64,000 bases of DNA from Comamonadaceae bacterium (lineage in GTDB: Bacteria; Pseudomonadota; Gammaproteobacteria; Burkholderiales; Burkholderiaceae_C), in the NCBI GenBank assembly GCA_027488735.1, contig JAIYBB010000005.1:62001-126000 (forward strand). The letters are read 5' to 3'. The notes beneath the pieces were generated by a model. The model saw only the letters and a program-made list of their open reading frames with translations, had not been told where the DNA came from and did no database searches. Shown here piece by piece: positions 18,473 to 27,137 of this stretch. Every line of letters starts with the position of its first letter. Positions within the stretch are counted from its first letter, which is position 1. Position numbers and translations under genes: made by a program.

Positions 18473-18952
18473 ATGTTTGATTTAGACGTCTCCAAGTTGG
18501 CGGTTATCGGTGCAGTCGCCCTGGTCGTCATTGGACCGGAGAAAATGCCGCGCGTAGCTCGCACGATGGGCACCTTATTTGGCAAAGCGCAGCGCTATAT
18601 CTCTGACGTCAAGGCCGAAGTCAACCGAACCATGGAAATGGAAGACTTGAAAAAAATGAAAGAGTCCATGGACTCGGCCATGACTGATGTCCAGTCAAGT
18701 GTGCTCAACGCCACCACGCAACTGAACCAAGGCATCGCCGACCTTGGTCAGGATGCCACCTCTTCTGACAATAACAATTCCTTCCTTCCTTATTGGCAAC
18801 CGCAGCAACCCGAATACAAGCACCCCAGAAAAAACTGGCGGCTCAAGCGCTCGGCCATGCCGCATTGGTACAAGGCCCGCCAGGGAGTGCGTACCAAGGC
18901 TTTGTCAGGGGCAGCCCGGGTGGCGCGTTTTCGGCCAACTGGCTTAGGTTAG
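18473..18952 (+). CDS. tatB: Twin-arginine translocase subunit TatB
   Basis: This 159-residue protein has an N-terminal membrane helix ([20 protein letters not shown]), the [13 protein letters not shown] hinge, then a long amphipathic and coiled region. The C-terminal [16 protein letters not shown] extension is a pattern I associate with Burkholderiales TatB. With TatC it forms the signal-peptide receptor. It begins two bases after tatA. Confidence 0.92.
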   Translation: MFDLDVSKLAVIGAVALVVIGPEKMPRVARTMGTLFGKAQRYISDVKAEVNRTMEMEDLKKMKESMDSAMTDVQSSVLNATTQLNQGIADLGQDATSSDNNNSFLPYWQPQQPEYKHPRKNWRLKRSAMPHWYKARQGVRTKALSGAARVARFRPTGLG

Positions 18953-18970
18953 AACAAAGTCTGATGCTGA

Positions 18971-19765
18971 ATGTCTGATACAGGTTCCCAAGAAAAAGAC
19001 CCGCTCTCCGGTAGCGAGCAGCCGTTTGTTCAACACCTCAAAGAGTTACGCGATCGTTTGGTCAAATCGTTCATCGCTGTGGCGGTGATGTGCGCTGTTT
19101 TAAGCTTCTACCCCGGCCCCGGTCAGCTTTACGATTTATTGGCCGAACCGTTGGTGGCGCAATTGCCTCAGGGCGCCACCTTGATAGCCACCTCGGTCAT
19201 TTCTCCTTTTTTGGTGCCGCTCAAAATCATGCTCATGGCAGCTTTTTTGCTCGCTTTGCCTGTGGTGCTTTACCAAGCATGGGCATTTGTAGCGCCTGGC
19301 TTGTACGCCCACGAAAAGCGTTTGGTGTTTCCACTGGTCATGTCCAGCACGATTTTGTTTTTCATCGGTGTGGCATTTTGTTATTTCTTCGTCTTTGGTC
19401 AGGTCTTTAAGTTCATCCAAAGTTTCGCTCCCAAAAGCATCACGGCAGCGCCTGACATAGAGGCTTACCTCAGTTTTGTCATGACCATGTTCATTGCCTT
19501 TGGTTTGGCGTTTGAAGTGCCGATTGTGGTGATCGTGCTTGCTCGCATGGGCCTGGTCAGCATAGAAAAACTCAAAGCTTTTCGTTCCTATTTCATCGTC
19601 TTGGCTTTCGTCATTGCCGCCATCGTGACGCCGCCTGATGTGGTCTCCCAGTTGGCCTTGGCTATTCCCATGGTCATTCTTTATGAAGTGGGTATTTGGG
19701 CGGCGCAGATATTCATGAAGCACACCAAGGCGCCGGAGGATGAAGTGACCGGCGAGAAACCCTGA
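18971..19765 (+). CDS. tatC: Twin-arginine translocase subunit TatC
   Basis: This 264-residue inner-membrane protein has six hydrophobic helices. The family sequence QPFVQHLKELRDRLVKSF with the conserved Glu is near the N-terminus, and the later FEVPIVVIVLARMGLVS and AIVTPPDVVSQ are typical. TatC recognises the twin-Arg signal. The protease gene follows after two bases. Confidence 0.95.
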   Translation: MSDTGSQEKDPLSGSEQPFVQHLKELRDRLVKSFIAVAVMCAVLSFYPGPGQLYDLLAEPLVAQLPQGATLIATSVISPFLVPLKIMLMAAFLLALPVVLYQAWAFVAPGLYAHEKRLVFPLVMSSTILFFIGVAFCYFFVFGQVFKFIQSFAPKSITAAPDIEAYLSFVMTMFIAFGLAFEVPIVVIVLARMGLVSIEKLKAFRSYFIVLAFVIAAIVTPPDVVSQLALAIPMVILYEVGIWAAQIFMKHTKAPEDEVTGEKP

Positions 19766-19767
19766 CG

Positions 19768-20916
19768 ATGCGCCGCCTGTGGCTACTGTTTGCGCAAACG
19801 GTCACCGTGCTGGTGGCGCTGTGGTTTGTTCTCATCACGCTCAAACCTGAATGGTTGCAACGCCCTAGCTTGTGGGGCCCAGATGTGCAGGTATTGCAAG
19901 CACCAGCCTCTAACTTAACGACGTCTAGCGCTGGCAGTTTGAGTGTGGCCGCCAAACGTGCATCGCCTTCGGTGGTCAGCATCAACACAGCTTCCCGAAA
20001 ATCCAACCAAGCAGACCGCATGCGTGATCCTTGGTTCAGGTATTTTTTCGGGGATCAGGATGAAGACCCATCCAATGTTGGACTGGGAAGCGGTGTCATC
20101 GTCAGCGCGGACGGTTACATACTGACCAACAACCATGTGGTTGAGACTGCCGATGAAATCACCGTGGTTTTGAATGACGGCCGGCGTACACAAGCGCGCT
20201 TGGTGGGCACTGACCCGGACACCGATTTAGCGGTGCTCAAAATCAAGCTCGACAACTTGCCTGTGATGGTCATGAGCAGCTCAGAGCAGTTGCAAGTGGG
20301 TGACATTGTGCTGGCCATTGGCAATCCTTTTGGCGTGGGGCAAACGGTGACCAGTGGCATCGTGTCTGCACTTGGGCGCAGCCAATTGGGTATCAATACC
20401 TTTGAGAATTTCATTCAAACCGATGCTGCCATCAACCCAGGCAATTCGGGAGGTGCGCTGGTAGATGTTCAGGGTAATTTGCTGGGCATCAACACAGCCA
20501 TTTACTCGCGCTCCGGTGGCAGTTTGGGCATAGGCTTTGCCATTCCTGTGAGCACCGCTCGCCAAGTGCTTGAGGGCATTGTCAAAGACGGGCAAGTCGT
20601 GCGCGGATGGATTGGTGTGGAGCCGACTGAACTCACACCTGAATTGGCAAAGACTTTCAATGTGCAACGCGGCAACGGGGTCATCATCACAGGCGTTTTG
20701 CAATCCGGCCCTGCGGCGCGCGCTGGTGTGGCGCCAGGAGACGTGTTGCTGGCCGTAGAGGGACAGCCAGTTCAAACCGTGGCGGAGTTGCTTGCAAAGG
20801 TATCTGCCCTGAAACCGGGACGCCCGGCGCGACTCAAGTTCCTGCGTAACAACCAAGAATTAGAGTTTGCAGTTACCCCGGCACAACGCCCGCGCGTTAA
20901 ATCGGTACCGCGTTGA
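19768..20916 (+). CDS. S1C-type (DegS/DegQ-like) envelope serine protease
   Basis: This 382-residue protein has an N-terminal membrane anchor (LLFAQTVTVLVALWFVLI), a trypsin-like domain with His123 (LTNNHVVE), Asp153 (DTDLAVL) and Ser227 (NPGNSGGA), and one PDZ domain (about 275-370, GVIITGVLQSGPAARAGVAPGD with PGR near the end). One PDZ plus an anchor is the DegS/AlgW layout, so it may start a sigma-E-like stress response; a quality-control role is also possible. It is tightly linked to tatC. Confidence 0.88.
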   Translation: MRRLWLLFAQTVTVLVALWFVLITLKPEWLQRPSLWGPDVQVLQAPASNLTTSSAGSLSVAAKRASPSVVSINTASRKSNQADRMRDPWFRYFFGDQDEDPSNVGLGSGVIVSADGYILTNNHVVETADEITVVLNDGRRTQARLVGTDPDTDLAVLKIKLDNLPVMVMSSSEQLQVGDIVLAIGNPFGVGQTVTSGIVSALGRSQLGINTFENFIQTDAAINPGNSGGALVDVQGNLLGINTAIYSRSGGSLGIGFAIPVSTARQVLEGIVKDGQVVRGWIGVEPTELTPELAKTFNVQRGNGVIITGVLQSGPAARAGVAPGDVLLAVEGQPVQTVAELLAKVSALKPGRPARLKFLRNNQELEFAVTPAQRPRVKSVPR

Positions 20917-20917
20917 C

Positions 20918-21673
20918 ATGGCCCATCGCAACGACATACTGACTTATTGCAACCAACTTTTGCAGCCGCAGTTGTTCAAAGACTATTGCCCGAATGGTCT
21001 GCAAGTTGAAGGACGCTCGGAGATAAAAAAAATCATTTCTGGCGTGACCGCCAGTCGTGCTTTGATTGAAGCAGCTATTGCGCAAAATGCGGATACTTTA
21101 TTGGTTCACCATGGATTGTTCTGGCGCGGTCACGACGGCAGCGTGACTGGTTGGCTCAAACAGCGATTGGCTTTGCTGCTGGCGCATGACATCAATTTGC
21201 TGGCCTACCACTTGCCACTAGACGCCCATGCGCAATGGGGGAACAACGCGCAATTAGGCGCGCTCATGGGCTGGCAAACAACAGACAGATTTGGAGAGCA
21301 AGCGCTGGGAATGGTCGGTCATCCCGCGCAAGGCGAGATAGATGCGCAGACCTTCACCCAGGAATTGGCCGCTGCATTAGGCACCACACCGGTTGCCGTG
21401 GTGCCCGATTCCATGCGTGCCATCAAGACCATTGCGTGGTGCACAGGTGGCGCGCAATCTTGGTTTGAAAGCGCCATCGCAGCGGGTGCTGATGCGTTTG
21501 TCACTGGAGAAATTTCAGAGCCCCAAGCGCATTTGGCCCATGAAACCGGCGTCGCTTTTTTTGCCTGCGGCCACCACGCCACCGAGCGCTATGGCGCGCC
21601 GGCACTGGCCGCGCATGTTTGCGAGCATTTCGGTATCGCGCACGAATTCATCGACATACACAACCCGGCCTAA
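20918..21673 (+). CDS. Nif3-like dinuclear metal-centre protein
   Basis: This 251-residue Nif3/YbgI-family protein is a hexameric metal hydrolase of uncertain role, sometimes called GTP cyclohydrolase 1 type 2. The ligands are visible as LLVHHGLFW, YHLPLDAH and the late FACGHHATERYG. NGLQVEG near the N-terminus is the family marker. The ATG at 20918 begins one base after the protease stop, so the longer frame inside that gene is not needed. Confidence 0.9.
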   Translation: MAHRNDILTYCNQLLQPQLFKDYCPNGLQVEGRSEIKKIISGVTASRALIEAAIAQNADTLLVHHGLFWRGHDGSVTGWLKQRLALLLAHDINLLAYHLPLDAHAQWGNNAQLGALMGWQTTDRFGEQALGMVGHPAQGEIDAQTFTQELAAALGTTPVAVVPDSMRAIKTIAWCTGGAQSWFESAIAAGADAFVTGEISEPQAHLAHETGVAFFACGHHATERYGAPALAAHVCEHFGIAHEFIDIHNPA

Positions 21674-21686
21674 GCCCTGACACGCC

Positions 21687-22721
21687 ATGGCTTCGCCTAA
21701 CCACCATTTGCCAATTGCGCTGTCCATGGGCGACCCGGCAGGCATCGGTCCTGAAATCATTCTCAAGGCATTTGCCAACCATGCCGAGTTTATGCAAGGC
21801 TGTTGCGTGTTGGGCAACCTGGCGCTCATGCATCGGCACAGGCAAGCACTGGCCGATTTTTTGCCTGCGCATATTCAATGTGTGGAAGTTTTTGCGCTCC
21901 ATGAGGCCTTGCGCTTGCAAGCGGGCCAGATCCCTGTGTGGAATGTCACGCCTGACGCCCCGATCTCCATCGGTGAAGTAAGCGCTGCCGCTGGAAAAAT
22001 GGCGGCGGATGCGGTTCGCTTTGCTGCATGCGAGGCCTTAGCAGGCCGTGCGCGCGCCGTTGTGACCGCTCCTTTGCACAAAAAAGCCTTGTCGCTGGCA
22101 GGCATCGATTTCCCGGGCCACACCGAAATGCTGCAGGCTGTGGCCGCCGACCATTTAGGTGTACCGGTGAGCGAAATGCCAGTGCGCATGATGCTCAGTC
22201 GCCCTGGTCTGCGGGTGGTGCTGGTGAGCATTCATGTGTCGCTGCGCCAAGCCATTGACGCGGTCACCGCTGCCAATGTGTTGCAAACCTTGCAAGTCAC
22301 ACACCACAGTTGGCTGCAGTTGTATGGTTATCGGCCAACCATTTGGGTGGCTGGCTTGAATCCTCATGCCGGCGAAGAGGGCTTGTTTGGGCAAGAGGAA
22401 ATCCTTGAGATTTCTCCTGCTGTCGCCGCCGCCAAGGCGCAAGGCATTGAGGTCAGTGGCCCGTTTCCACCCGACACAGTGTTCATGCAAGCCCTGCAAA
22501 CTGAAACCACTCCATCTCCGGATGTGGTGCTTGCCATGTACCACGACCAAGGGCTGATTCCGGTGAAGTTGCAAGGCTTGGCACACGGTGTCAACCAAAC
22601 CCTGGGCTTGCCATTTATTCGAACCAGTCCGGACCATGGCACGGCGTTTGACATTGCGGGCAAAGGTTTGGCAGACCCAGCCAGTTTGCTTGCTGCTGTG
22701 ACCGCAGCCAATACCCAGTGA
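21687..22721 (+). CDS. pdxA: 4-hydroxythreonine-4-phosphate dehydrogenase
   Basis: This 344-residue NAD-dependent enzyme belongs to the DXP-dependent pyridoxal phosphate pathway and forms 3-amino-2-oxopropyl phosphate. It starts with LPIALSMGDPAGIGPEI; the metal-binding His residues are in PGHTEML, CHDQGLIPVK-like YHDQGLIPVKL and RTSPDHGTAFDIAG. It is the last gene of the run before petA, about 160 bases upstream of it. Confidence 0.94.
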   Translation: MASPNHHLPIALSMGDPAGIGPEIILKAFANHAEFMQGCCVLGNLALMHRHRQALADFLPAHIQCVEVFALHEALRLQAGQIPVWNVTPDAPISIGEVSAAAGKMAADAVRFAACEALAGRARAVVTAPLHKKALSLAGIDFPGHTEMLQAVAADHLGVPVSEMPVRMMLSRPGLRVVLVSIHVSLRQAIDAVTAANVLQTLQVTHHSWLQLYGYRPTIWVAGLNPHAGEEGLFGQEEILEISPAVAAAKAQGIEVSGPFPPDTVFMQALQTETTPSPDVVLAMYHDQGLIPVKLQGLAHGVNQTLGLPFIRTSPDHGTAFDIAGKGLADPASLLAAVTAANTQ

Positions 22722-22831
22722 AATCAGCGAATTGACGCACTTTCGAGTACTAAATGCTTCGTCAGATACAAGCCCAAGAGCATGTGACAAAACCCTTTCT
22801 GACATGCCCACTGGTTTTCACCTAAGCCGCT

Positions 22832-22841
22832 CGGTTAGAAT
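22832..22841 (+). promoter_or_regulatory. Possible -10 element for petABC
   Basis: A TAGAAT-like hexamer (22836-22841) lies about 40 bases before the petA start, downstream of a TTTTCA that could be a poor -35. The spacing is short. The region between pdxA and petA (22722-22882) holds no gene, so a promoter is expected here. Confidence 0.25.
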
Positions 22842-22882
22842 TAAGGGTTTTCGATGATCGTAATGAAATTCAGAGGTCTTAC

Positions 22883-23482
22883 ATGAGTGAAACCACTTTA
22901 GACACCGGTAAACGCACATGGCTCATCGCCACTGGTTGTGCGGGTGTTGCCGGGGGAGCAGCGGTTGCTGTCCCCTTTATCAGTACATTCAGTCCGTCCG
23001 AGCGCGCCAAGGCTGCTGGAGCAGCGGTTGAGGTGGATATTTCCGCCATCAAGCCCGGAGAAAAACTCACCGTGGAATGGCGCGGCAAGCCAGTGTGGGT
23101 CATCCGCCGCACGCCCGAGCAACTCGATGCCTTGAAAAAAGTGGAAACCCAATTGGCAGACCCGCAATCCTTGCGCAATCCTGATGAATTGACACCTGCT
23201 TACGCACGCAATCAAATGCGTTCTATCAAGCCTGAGTTTTTTGTTGGGGTGGGTATTTGTTCTCATTTGGGTTGTTCACCCAGCGATAAATTCGAAATGG
23301 GCCCCCAACCATCTTTACCCGACGACTGGCAAGGTGGCTTTATTTGCCCCTGCCACGGTTCCACGTTTGACATGGCTGGTCGTGTTTATAAAAACAAACC
23401 CGCTCCCGATAACCTCGAAGTTCCTCCTCACATGTATCTGTCAGACAGTCGTTTGCTGATCGGCGAAGACAAAAAGGCTTAA
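22883..23482 (+). CDS. petA: Cytochrome bc1 Rieske iron-sulfur subunit
   Basis: This 199-residue membrane-anchored subunit transfers electrons from quinol to cytochrome c1. The 2Fe-2S ligands are in CSHLGC and CPCHGSTFD. The N-terminal signal reads GKRTWLIATG, a Lys-Arg version of the twin-Arg motif, followed by a hydrophobic Gly/Ala-rich helix that stays as anchor. Folded Rieske subunits are Tat cargo. petB follows after 11 bases. Confidence 0.95.
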   Translation: MSETTLDTGKRTWLIATGCAGVAGGAAVAVPFISTFSPSERAKAAGAAVEVDISAIKPGEKLTVEWRGKPVWVIRRTPEQLDALKKVETQLADPQSLRNPDELTPAYARNQMRSIKPEFFVGVGICSHLGCSPSDKFEMGPQPSLPDDWQGGFICPCHGSTFDMAGRVYKNKPAPDNLEVPPHMYLSDSRLLIGEDKKA

Positions 23483-23493
23483 AGGCGAACACC

Positions 23494-24894
23494 ATGGCTG
23501 AATTCAAAGAAATTTCCCCGAACGCCCCAATGGCGGAAAAAGCGCTGAACTGGGTAGACAACCGATTCCCGTTGTCCAAGCTTTACAAAGAACATTTGAG
23601 CGAATATTACGCGCCCAAAAACTTCAATTTCTTGTATTTCTTTGGCGTTTTGTCCATGCTAGTGTTGGTGATTCAAATCGTCACCGGCATTTTCCTGACC
23701 ATGCACTACAAGCCGGATGCAGCCACTGCTTTTGCCTCAGTTGAATACATCATGCGCGATGTGCCTTGGGGTTGGTTGATTCGCTATATGCATTCCACTG
23801 GCGCTTCCGCCTTCTTCGTTGTGGTTTACATGCACATGTTCCGTGGCCTGATTTACGGTTCATACCGCAAACCACGCGAACTCGTTTGGTTGTTTGGCTG
23901 TGCTATTTTCCTGGCCTTGATGGGCGAGGCTTTCATGGGTTATTTGTTGCCTTGGGGCCAAATGTCTTACTGGGGCGCGCAGGTCATTGTGAACTTGTTC
24001 GCTGCCATTCCATTCATCGGTCCAGATTTGGCTTTGCTGATTCGCGGCGACTATGTGGTCGGCGACGCCACCTTAAACCGCTTTTTTGCCTTTCACGTGA
24101 TTGCCGTACCTCTGGTCTTGCTGGGCTTGGTCGTTGCGCACATCATTGCTTTGCATGAAGTGGGCTCAAACAACCCTGACGGCATTGAAATCAAAGCCAC
24201 CAAAGATGCCAATGGCAAACCTTTGGACGGCATTCCGTTTCATCCTTATTACACCGTTCACGACATCATGGGTGTGACTGGTTTCTTGTTGGTCTTTTCT
24301 GCCATCATCTTTTTTGCACCCGAGTTCGGCGGCTACTTCCTAGAGTACAACAACTTCATACCTGCTGATCCGCTGAAAACGCCTTTGCACATCGCGCCGG
24401 TCTGGTATTTCACGCCTTACTACTCCATGTTGCGCGCCATCACCAGCGAGATGATGTATGCGCTGATTGTGTGTGTGATTGCGGCGGCTTATCTGGGTGC
24501 AAGCCGTGCAGCTATCAGCAATTTTTTCAAAATTCTGGTCGTTGCTGGCGCATTGGTCATGGTCGGTTTGATGCTGGCTATCGACGCCAAATTCTGGGGC
24601 GTGATGGTCATGGGTGGCGCTGTCATTATTCTGTTCTTCTTGCCTTGGCTGGACCACTGTGAGGTCAAATCCATACGCTTTAAACCCACTTGGCATTCAT
24701 ACCTGTATGCAGCTTTTGTGATCAACTTTATTGTGCTCGGGTATCTGGGCATCAAACCACCTTCGCAAATCAACGAACGAATTTCTCAAGTCGGTACATT
24801 GTTTTATTTCGGCTTTTTCTTGCTGATGCCTTGGTGGACTCGCTTGGGTAAAACCAAGCCATTGCCTACACGCGTCAACTTTGTTGCCCATTGA
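23494..24894 (+). CDS. petB: Cytochrome bc1 cytochrome b subunit
   Basis: This 466-residue eight-helix membrane protein carries both haems b and the quinol sites. Visible landmarks include the first haem His in RYMHSTGASAFF, the GQMSYWGA quinol loop, the second haem His in FFAFHVIAVP, and PEW-like PVWYFTPYYSMLRA. It is longer than mitochondrial cytochrome b because of a C-terminal extension usual in betaproteobacteria. Confidence 0.96.
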   Translation: MAEFKEISPNAPMAEKALNWVDNRFPLSKLYKEHLSEYYAPKNFNFLYFFGVLSMLVLVIQIVTGIFLTMHYKPDAATAFASVEYIMRDVPWGWLIRYMHSTGASAFFVVVYMHMFRGLIYGSYRKPRELVWLFGCAIFLALMGEAFMGYLLPWGQMSYWGAQVIVNLFAAIPFIGPDLALLIRGDYVVGDATLNRFFAFHVIAVPLVLLGLVVAHIIALHEVGSNNPDGIEIKATKDANGKPLDGIPFHPYYTVHDIMGVTGFLLVFSAIIFFAPEFGGYFLEYNNFIPADPLKTPLHIAPVWYFTPYYSMLRAITSEMMYALIVCVIAAAYLGASRAAISNFFKILVVAGALVMVGLMLAIDAKFWGVMVMGGAVIILFFLPWLDHCEVKSIRFKPTWHSYLYAAFVINFIVLGYLGIKPPSQINERISQVGTLFYFGFFLLMPWWTRLGKTKPLPTRVNFVAH

Positions 24895-24916
24895 GAAACG
24901 GCTGGAGCAAACAACC

Positions 24917-25675
24917 ATGAAAAAAATCATTCTCAGCCTGCTGATCAGCATGTTCACAAGTTGGTCCGCTTTTGCCGCCAGCACAGACACCATTCCTTGG
25001 GACAAAGCACCCAACAAAATCAATGATCTGGGGGCTTTGCAAAACGGCGCCAAACTGTTTGTCAATTATTGTTTGAACTGTCATTCTGCAGCATACATGC
25101 GCTTTAACCGCTTGACCGACATCGGTTTGACGGAACAGCAAATCAAAGACAACTTGCTCTTCACCACCGACAAGGTGGGCGAGACCATGAAAATCTCCAT
25201 GGATCCAAAGCAAGCCAAGGAGTGGTTCGGTGGCACCCCACCTGATTTGACTGTGATCGCTCGTTCACGCTCAGGACACGGTGGCACTGGCGCTGATTAC
25301 CTCTACACTTATTTGCGCAGTTACTACAGAGACCCGAGCAAGGCCACTGGTTGGAACAACCTCGCTTTCCCCAATGTTGCCATGCCGCATGTGCTGTGGG
25401 AATTGCAAGGCGAGCGCAAACCGCTTTACGAGACCGTGGCATCTAAAGGCCATGACACTCAGGTGTTCAAAGGCTGGCAACAGGTTTCTGAGGGCAAACT
25501 CAGCCCCACAGAGTACGATGCAGCGGTTGGCGATTTAGTCAGTTACATGCAGTGGATGGCTGAGCCCTCACAAAGCTTGCGCGTCAAAGTTGGCGTATGG
25601 GTGATGATCTTCCTTCTGATATTCATGTTCGTAGCTTGGCGTTTGAATGCCGCTTTCTGGAAAGACATTCGCTAA
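24917..25675 (+). CDS. petC: Cytochrome bc1 cytochrome c1 subunit
   Basis: This 252-residue periplasmic haem protein has an N-terminal signal peptide (MKKIILSLLISMFTSWSAFA), the haem c motif CLNCH in NYCLNCHSAAYMRFNRL, and a C-terminal membrane anchor (VWVMIFLLIFMFVAW). I chose the ATG at 24917, where the signal peptide starts; the frame from 24881 overlaps petB. It closes the petABC operon, which ends at a hairpin terminator. Confidence 0.95.
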   Translation: MKKIILSLLISMFTSWSAFAASTDTIPWDKAPNKINDLGALQNGAKLFVNYCLNCHSAAYMRFNRLTDIGLTEQQIKDNLLFTTDKVGETMKISMDPKQAKEWFGGTPPDLTVIARSRSGHGGTGADYLYTYLRSYYRDPSKATGWNNLAFPNVAMPHVLWELQGERKPLYETVASKGHDTQVFKGWQQVSEGKLSPTEYDAAVGDLVSYMQWMAEPSQSLRVKVGVWVMIFLLIFMFVAWRLNAAFWKDIR

Positions 25676-25689
25676 GCGCGAACCATCTC

Positions 25690-25710
25690 AACCCGCTCTA
25701 GCGGGTTTTT
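25690..25710 (+). terminator. Rho-independent terminator of petABC
   Basis: The hairpin AACCCGCT-CT-AGCGGGTT is followed by a T run, 15 bases after the petC stop. The stem is perfect. Confidence 0.85.
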
Positions 25711-25713
25711 ACA

Positions 25714-25733
25714 ACGGGCCTGACCTGGCCCGT
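25714..25733. repeat. Second hairpin before sspA
   Basis: The perfect stem ACGGGCC (25714-25720) and GGCCCGT (25727-25733), with a 6-base loop, lies directly after the petABC terminator and 30 bases before the sspA start. It may add to termination or shape the sspA leader. Confidence 0.5.
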
Positions 25734-25762
25734 TACACTTTTTGTTTTCAGGAGCCACGCGC

Positions 25763-26374
25763 ATGATGGTCTTGTACTCTGGGACAGTTTGTCCTTTTTC
25801 CCACCGCTGCCGTTTCGTGCTGTTTGAAAAAGGCATGGATTTTGAAATCCGTGATGTAGACCTTTACAACAAGCCTGAGGACATCAACGTGATGAATCCT
25901 TACGGCCAGGTGCCTATTTTGGTTGAACGAGACTTGATTTTGTATGAGTCAAACATCATCAATGAATACATTGACGAGCGTTTTCCGCACCCACAACTCA
26001 TGCCGGGTGATCCAGTAGACCGTGCACGCGTGCGTTTGTTTTTGCTGAATTTCGAAAAAGAACTGTTCACCCATGTCACTTCGCTTGAGTCGCGGCTTCA
26101 AAAATCCAATGAGAAAGTGCTTGAAAAAGCACGTGCGCACATCCGCGATCGATTGACCCAACTTGCCCCCGTATTTTTAAAAAATAAATTCATGTTGGGA
26201 GACAACTTCTCCATGCTTGATGTGGCTATTGCTCCCTTGCTGTGGCGCCTTGACCACTACGGCATCGAATTGTCAAAAAACGCCGCCCCCTTGTTGAAAT
26301 ATGCGGAACGTATTTTTTCGAGACCGGCATACATTGAAGCATTGACTCCCTCTGAAAAGGTCATGCGCAAGTAA
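25763..26374 (+). CDS. sspA: Stringent starvation protein A
   Basis: This 203-residue GST-fold protein binds RNA polymerase and alters transcription in stress and stationary phase. The thioredoxin-like N-terminal half begins MMVLYSGTVCPFSHRCRFVL, and the helical half includes the conserved NEYIDERFPHP and FSMLDVAIAPLLWRLDHYG. The ATG at 25763 is chosen for this conserved start. sspB follows after 5 bases, the usual pairing, downstream of petABC as in other betaproteobacteria. Confidence 0.94.
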   Translation: MMVLYSGTVCPFSHRCRFVLFEKGMDFEIRDVDLYNKPEDINVMNPYGQVPILVERDLILYESNIINEYIDERFPHPQLMPGDPVDRARVRLFLLNFEKELFTHVTSLESRLQKSNEKVLEKARAHIRDRLTQLAPVFLKNKFMLGDNFSMLDVAIAPLLWRLDHYGIELSKNAAPLLKYAERIFSRPAYIEALTPSEKVMRK

Positions 26375-26379
26375 CCCCT

Positions 26380-26817
26380 ATGGTGTCTGACTCTTCGTCA
26401 ATTTCCACTCGCCCTTACTTGGTTCGGGCCTTGCACGAGTGGTGCACGGACAACGGTTTCACTGCCTATGTGACAGTTTCTGTCGATGACAGTGTTCAGG
26501 CGCCGCGTGAGTACGTGAACAACGGGGAGATTGTTTTGAACGTCAGTTTTGATGCAACCAGTGGCTTGCAACTGAGCAACGAGTTCATCCAATTCAAAGC
26601 CCGGTTTGGCGGCGTGGCCAGGGATATCGTGGTGCCCATGGGCAGGATCATGGCTATTTACGCCCGAGAAAACGGACAAGGCATGGCTTTTCCGGCACCC
26701 GTTACCACGCAGCAAGCTGCCCCTGCGAAGCCCGATGCCTCAGAAACACCAAGCCACACGGCGCCAGTTTCCAATGGCACCGCAAGCAGTCGTCCACAAC
26801 TCAAGCGCATCAAGTAA
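26380..26817 (+). CDS. sspB: ClpXP protease specificity-enhancing factor
   Basis: This 145-residue adaptor delivers ssrA-tagged peptides to ClpXP. The folded domain begins STRPYLVRALHEWCTDNGFT and includes NVSFDATSGLQLSN and FKARFGGVARDIVVPMGRIMAIYARENGQG. A flexible Ala/Pro-rich linker leads to the C-terminal RPQLKRIK tail that docks on the ClpX zinc domain. Confidence 0.94.
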   Translation: MVSDSSSISTRPYLVRALHEWCTDNGFTAYVTVSVDDSVQAPREYVNNGEIVLNVSFDATSGLQLSNEFIQFKARFGGVARDIVVPMGRIMAIYARENGQGMAFPAPVTTQQAAPAKPDASETPSHTAPVSNGTASSRPQLKRIK

Positions 26818-26835
26818 ATCCGTCTGCGCCTTGGG

Positions 26836-26841
26836 TAGAAT
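26836..26841 (+). promoter_or_regulatory. -10 box of the tRNA-Thr gene
   Basis: TAGAAT stands 9 bases before the mature 5' end of the tRNA. No good -35 is seen at the expected distance. Confidence 0.4.
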
Positions 26842-26850
26842 AAGCAATTC

Positions 26851-26926
26851 GCCGATTTAGCTCAGTTGGTAGAGCAACCGCCTTGTAAGCGGTAGGTCAT
26901 CAGTTCGAATCCGATAATCGGCACCA
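26851..26926 (+). tRNA. tRNA-Thr (anticodon TGT)
   Basis: The 76-base cloverleaf has acceptor GCCGATT/AATCGGC, D-arm GCTC...GAGC, anticodon stem ACCGC/GCGGT with loop CTTGTAA (anticodon UGU, reads ACA), and an encoded CCA end. The T-stem ATCAG/CCGAT contains one A-C mismatch at the 52-62 pair; all other stems pair fully. It has its own terminator just downstream. Confidence 0.95.
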
Positions 26927-26930
26927 TTTA

Positions 26931-26967
26931 AAAAGCCAGCACCTTCCAAAGAGTTCTGGCTTTTTTC
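26931..26967 (+). terminator. Rho-independent terminator after tRNA-Thr
   Basis: AAAAGCCAG pairs with CTGGCTTTT over a 16-base loop and ends in a T run, 5 bases after the tRNA. Confidence 0.8.
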
Positions 26968-27137
26968 TTTGCTTGGCAGATACTTCGCTGCGTTTGGCTC
27001 ACAGGCCATCAAATAGCTGCTGTTGTGACCCAAAGCCCAAAAAGCCAAGTGAATCAGGGTCAAAGCATCACGGCACACACACACCATGGCAAATTGAAAT
27101 AATCTGGCAAACAGTTATTAGGCTTCAGAGGGACACC

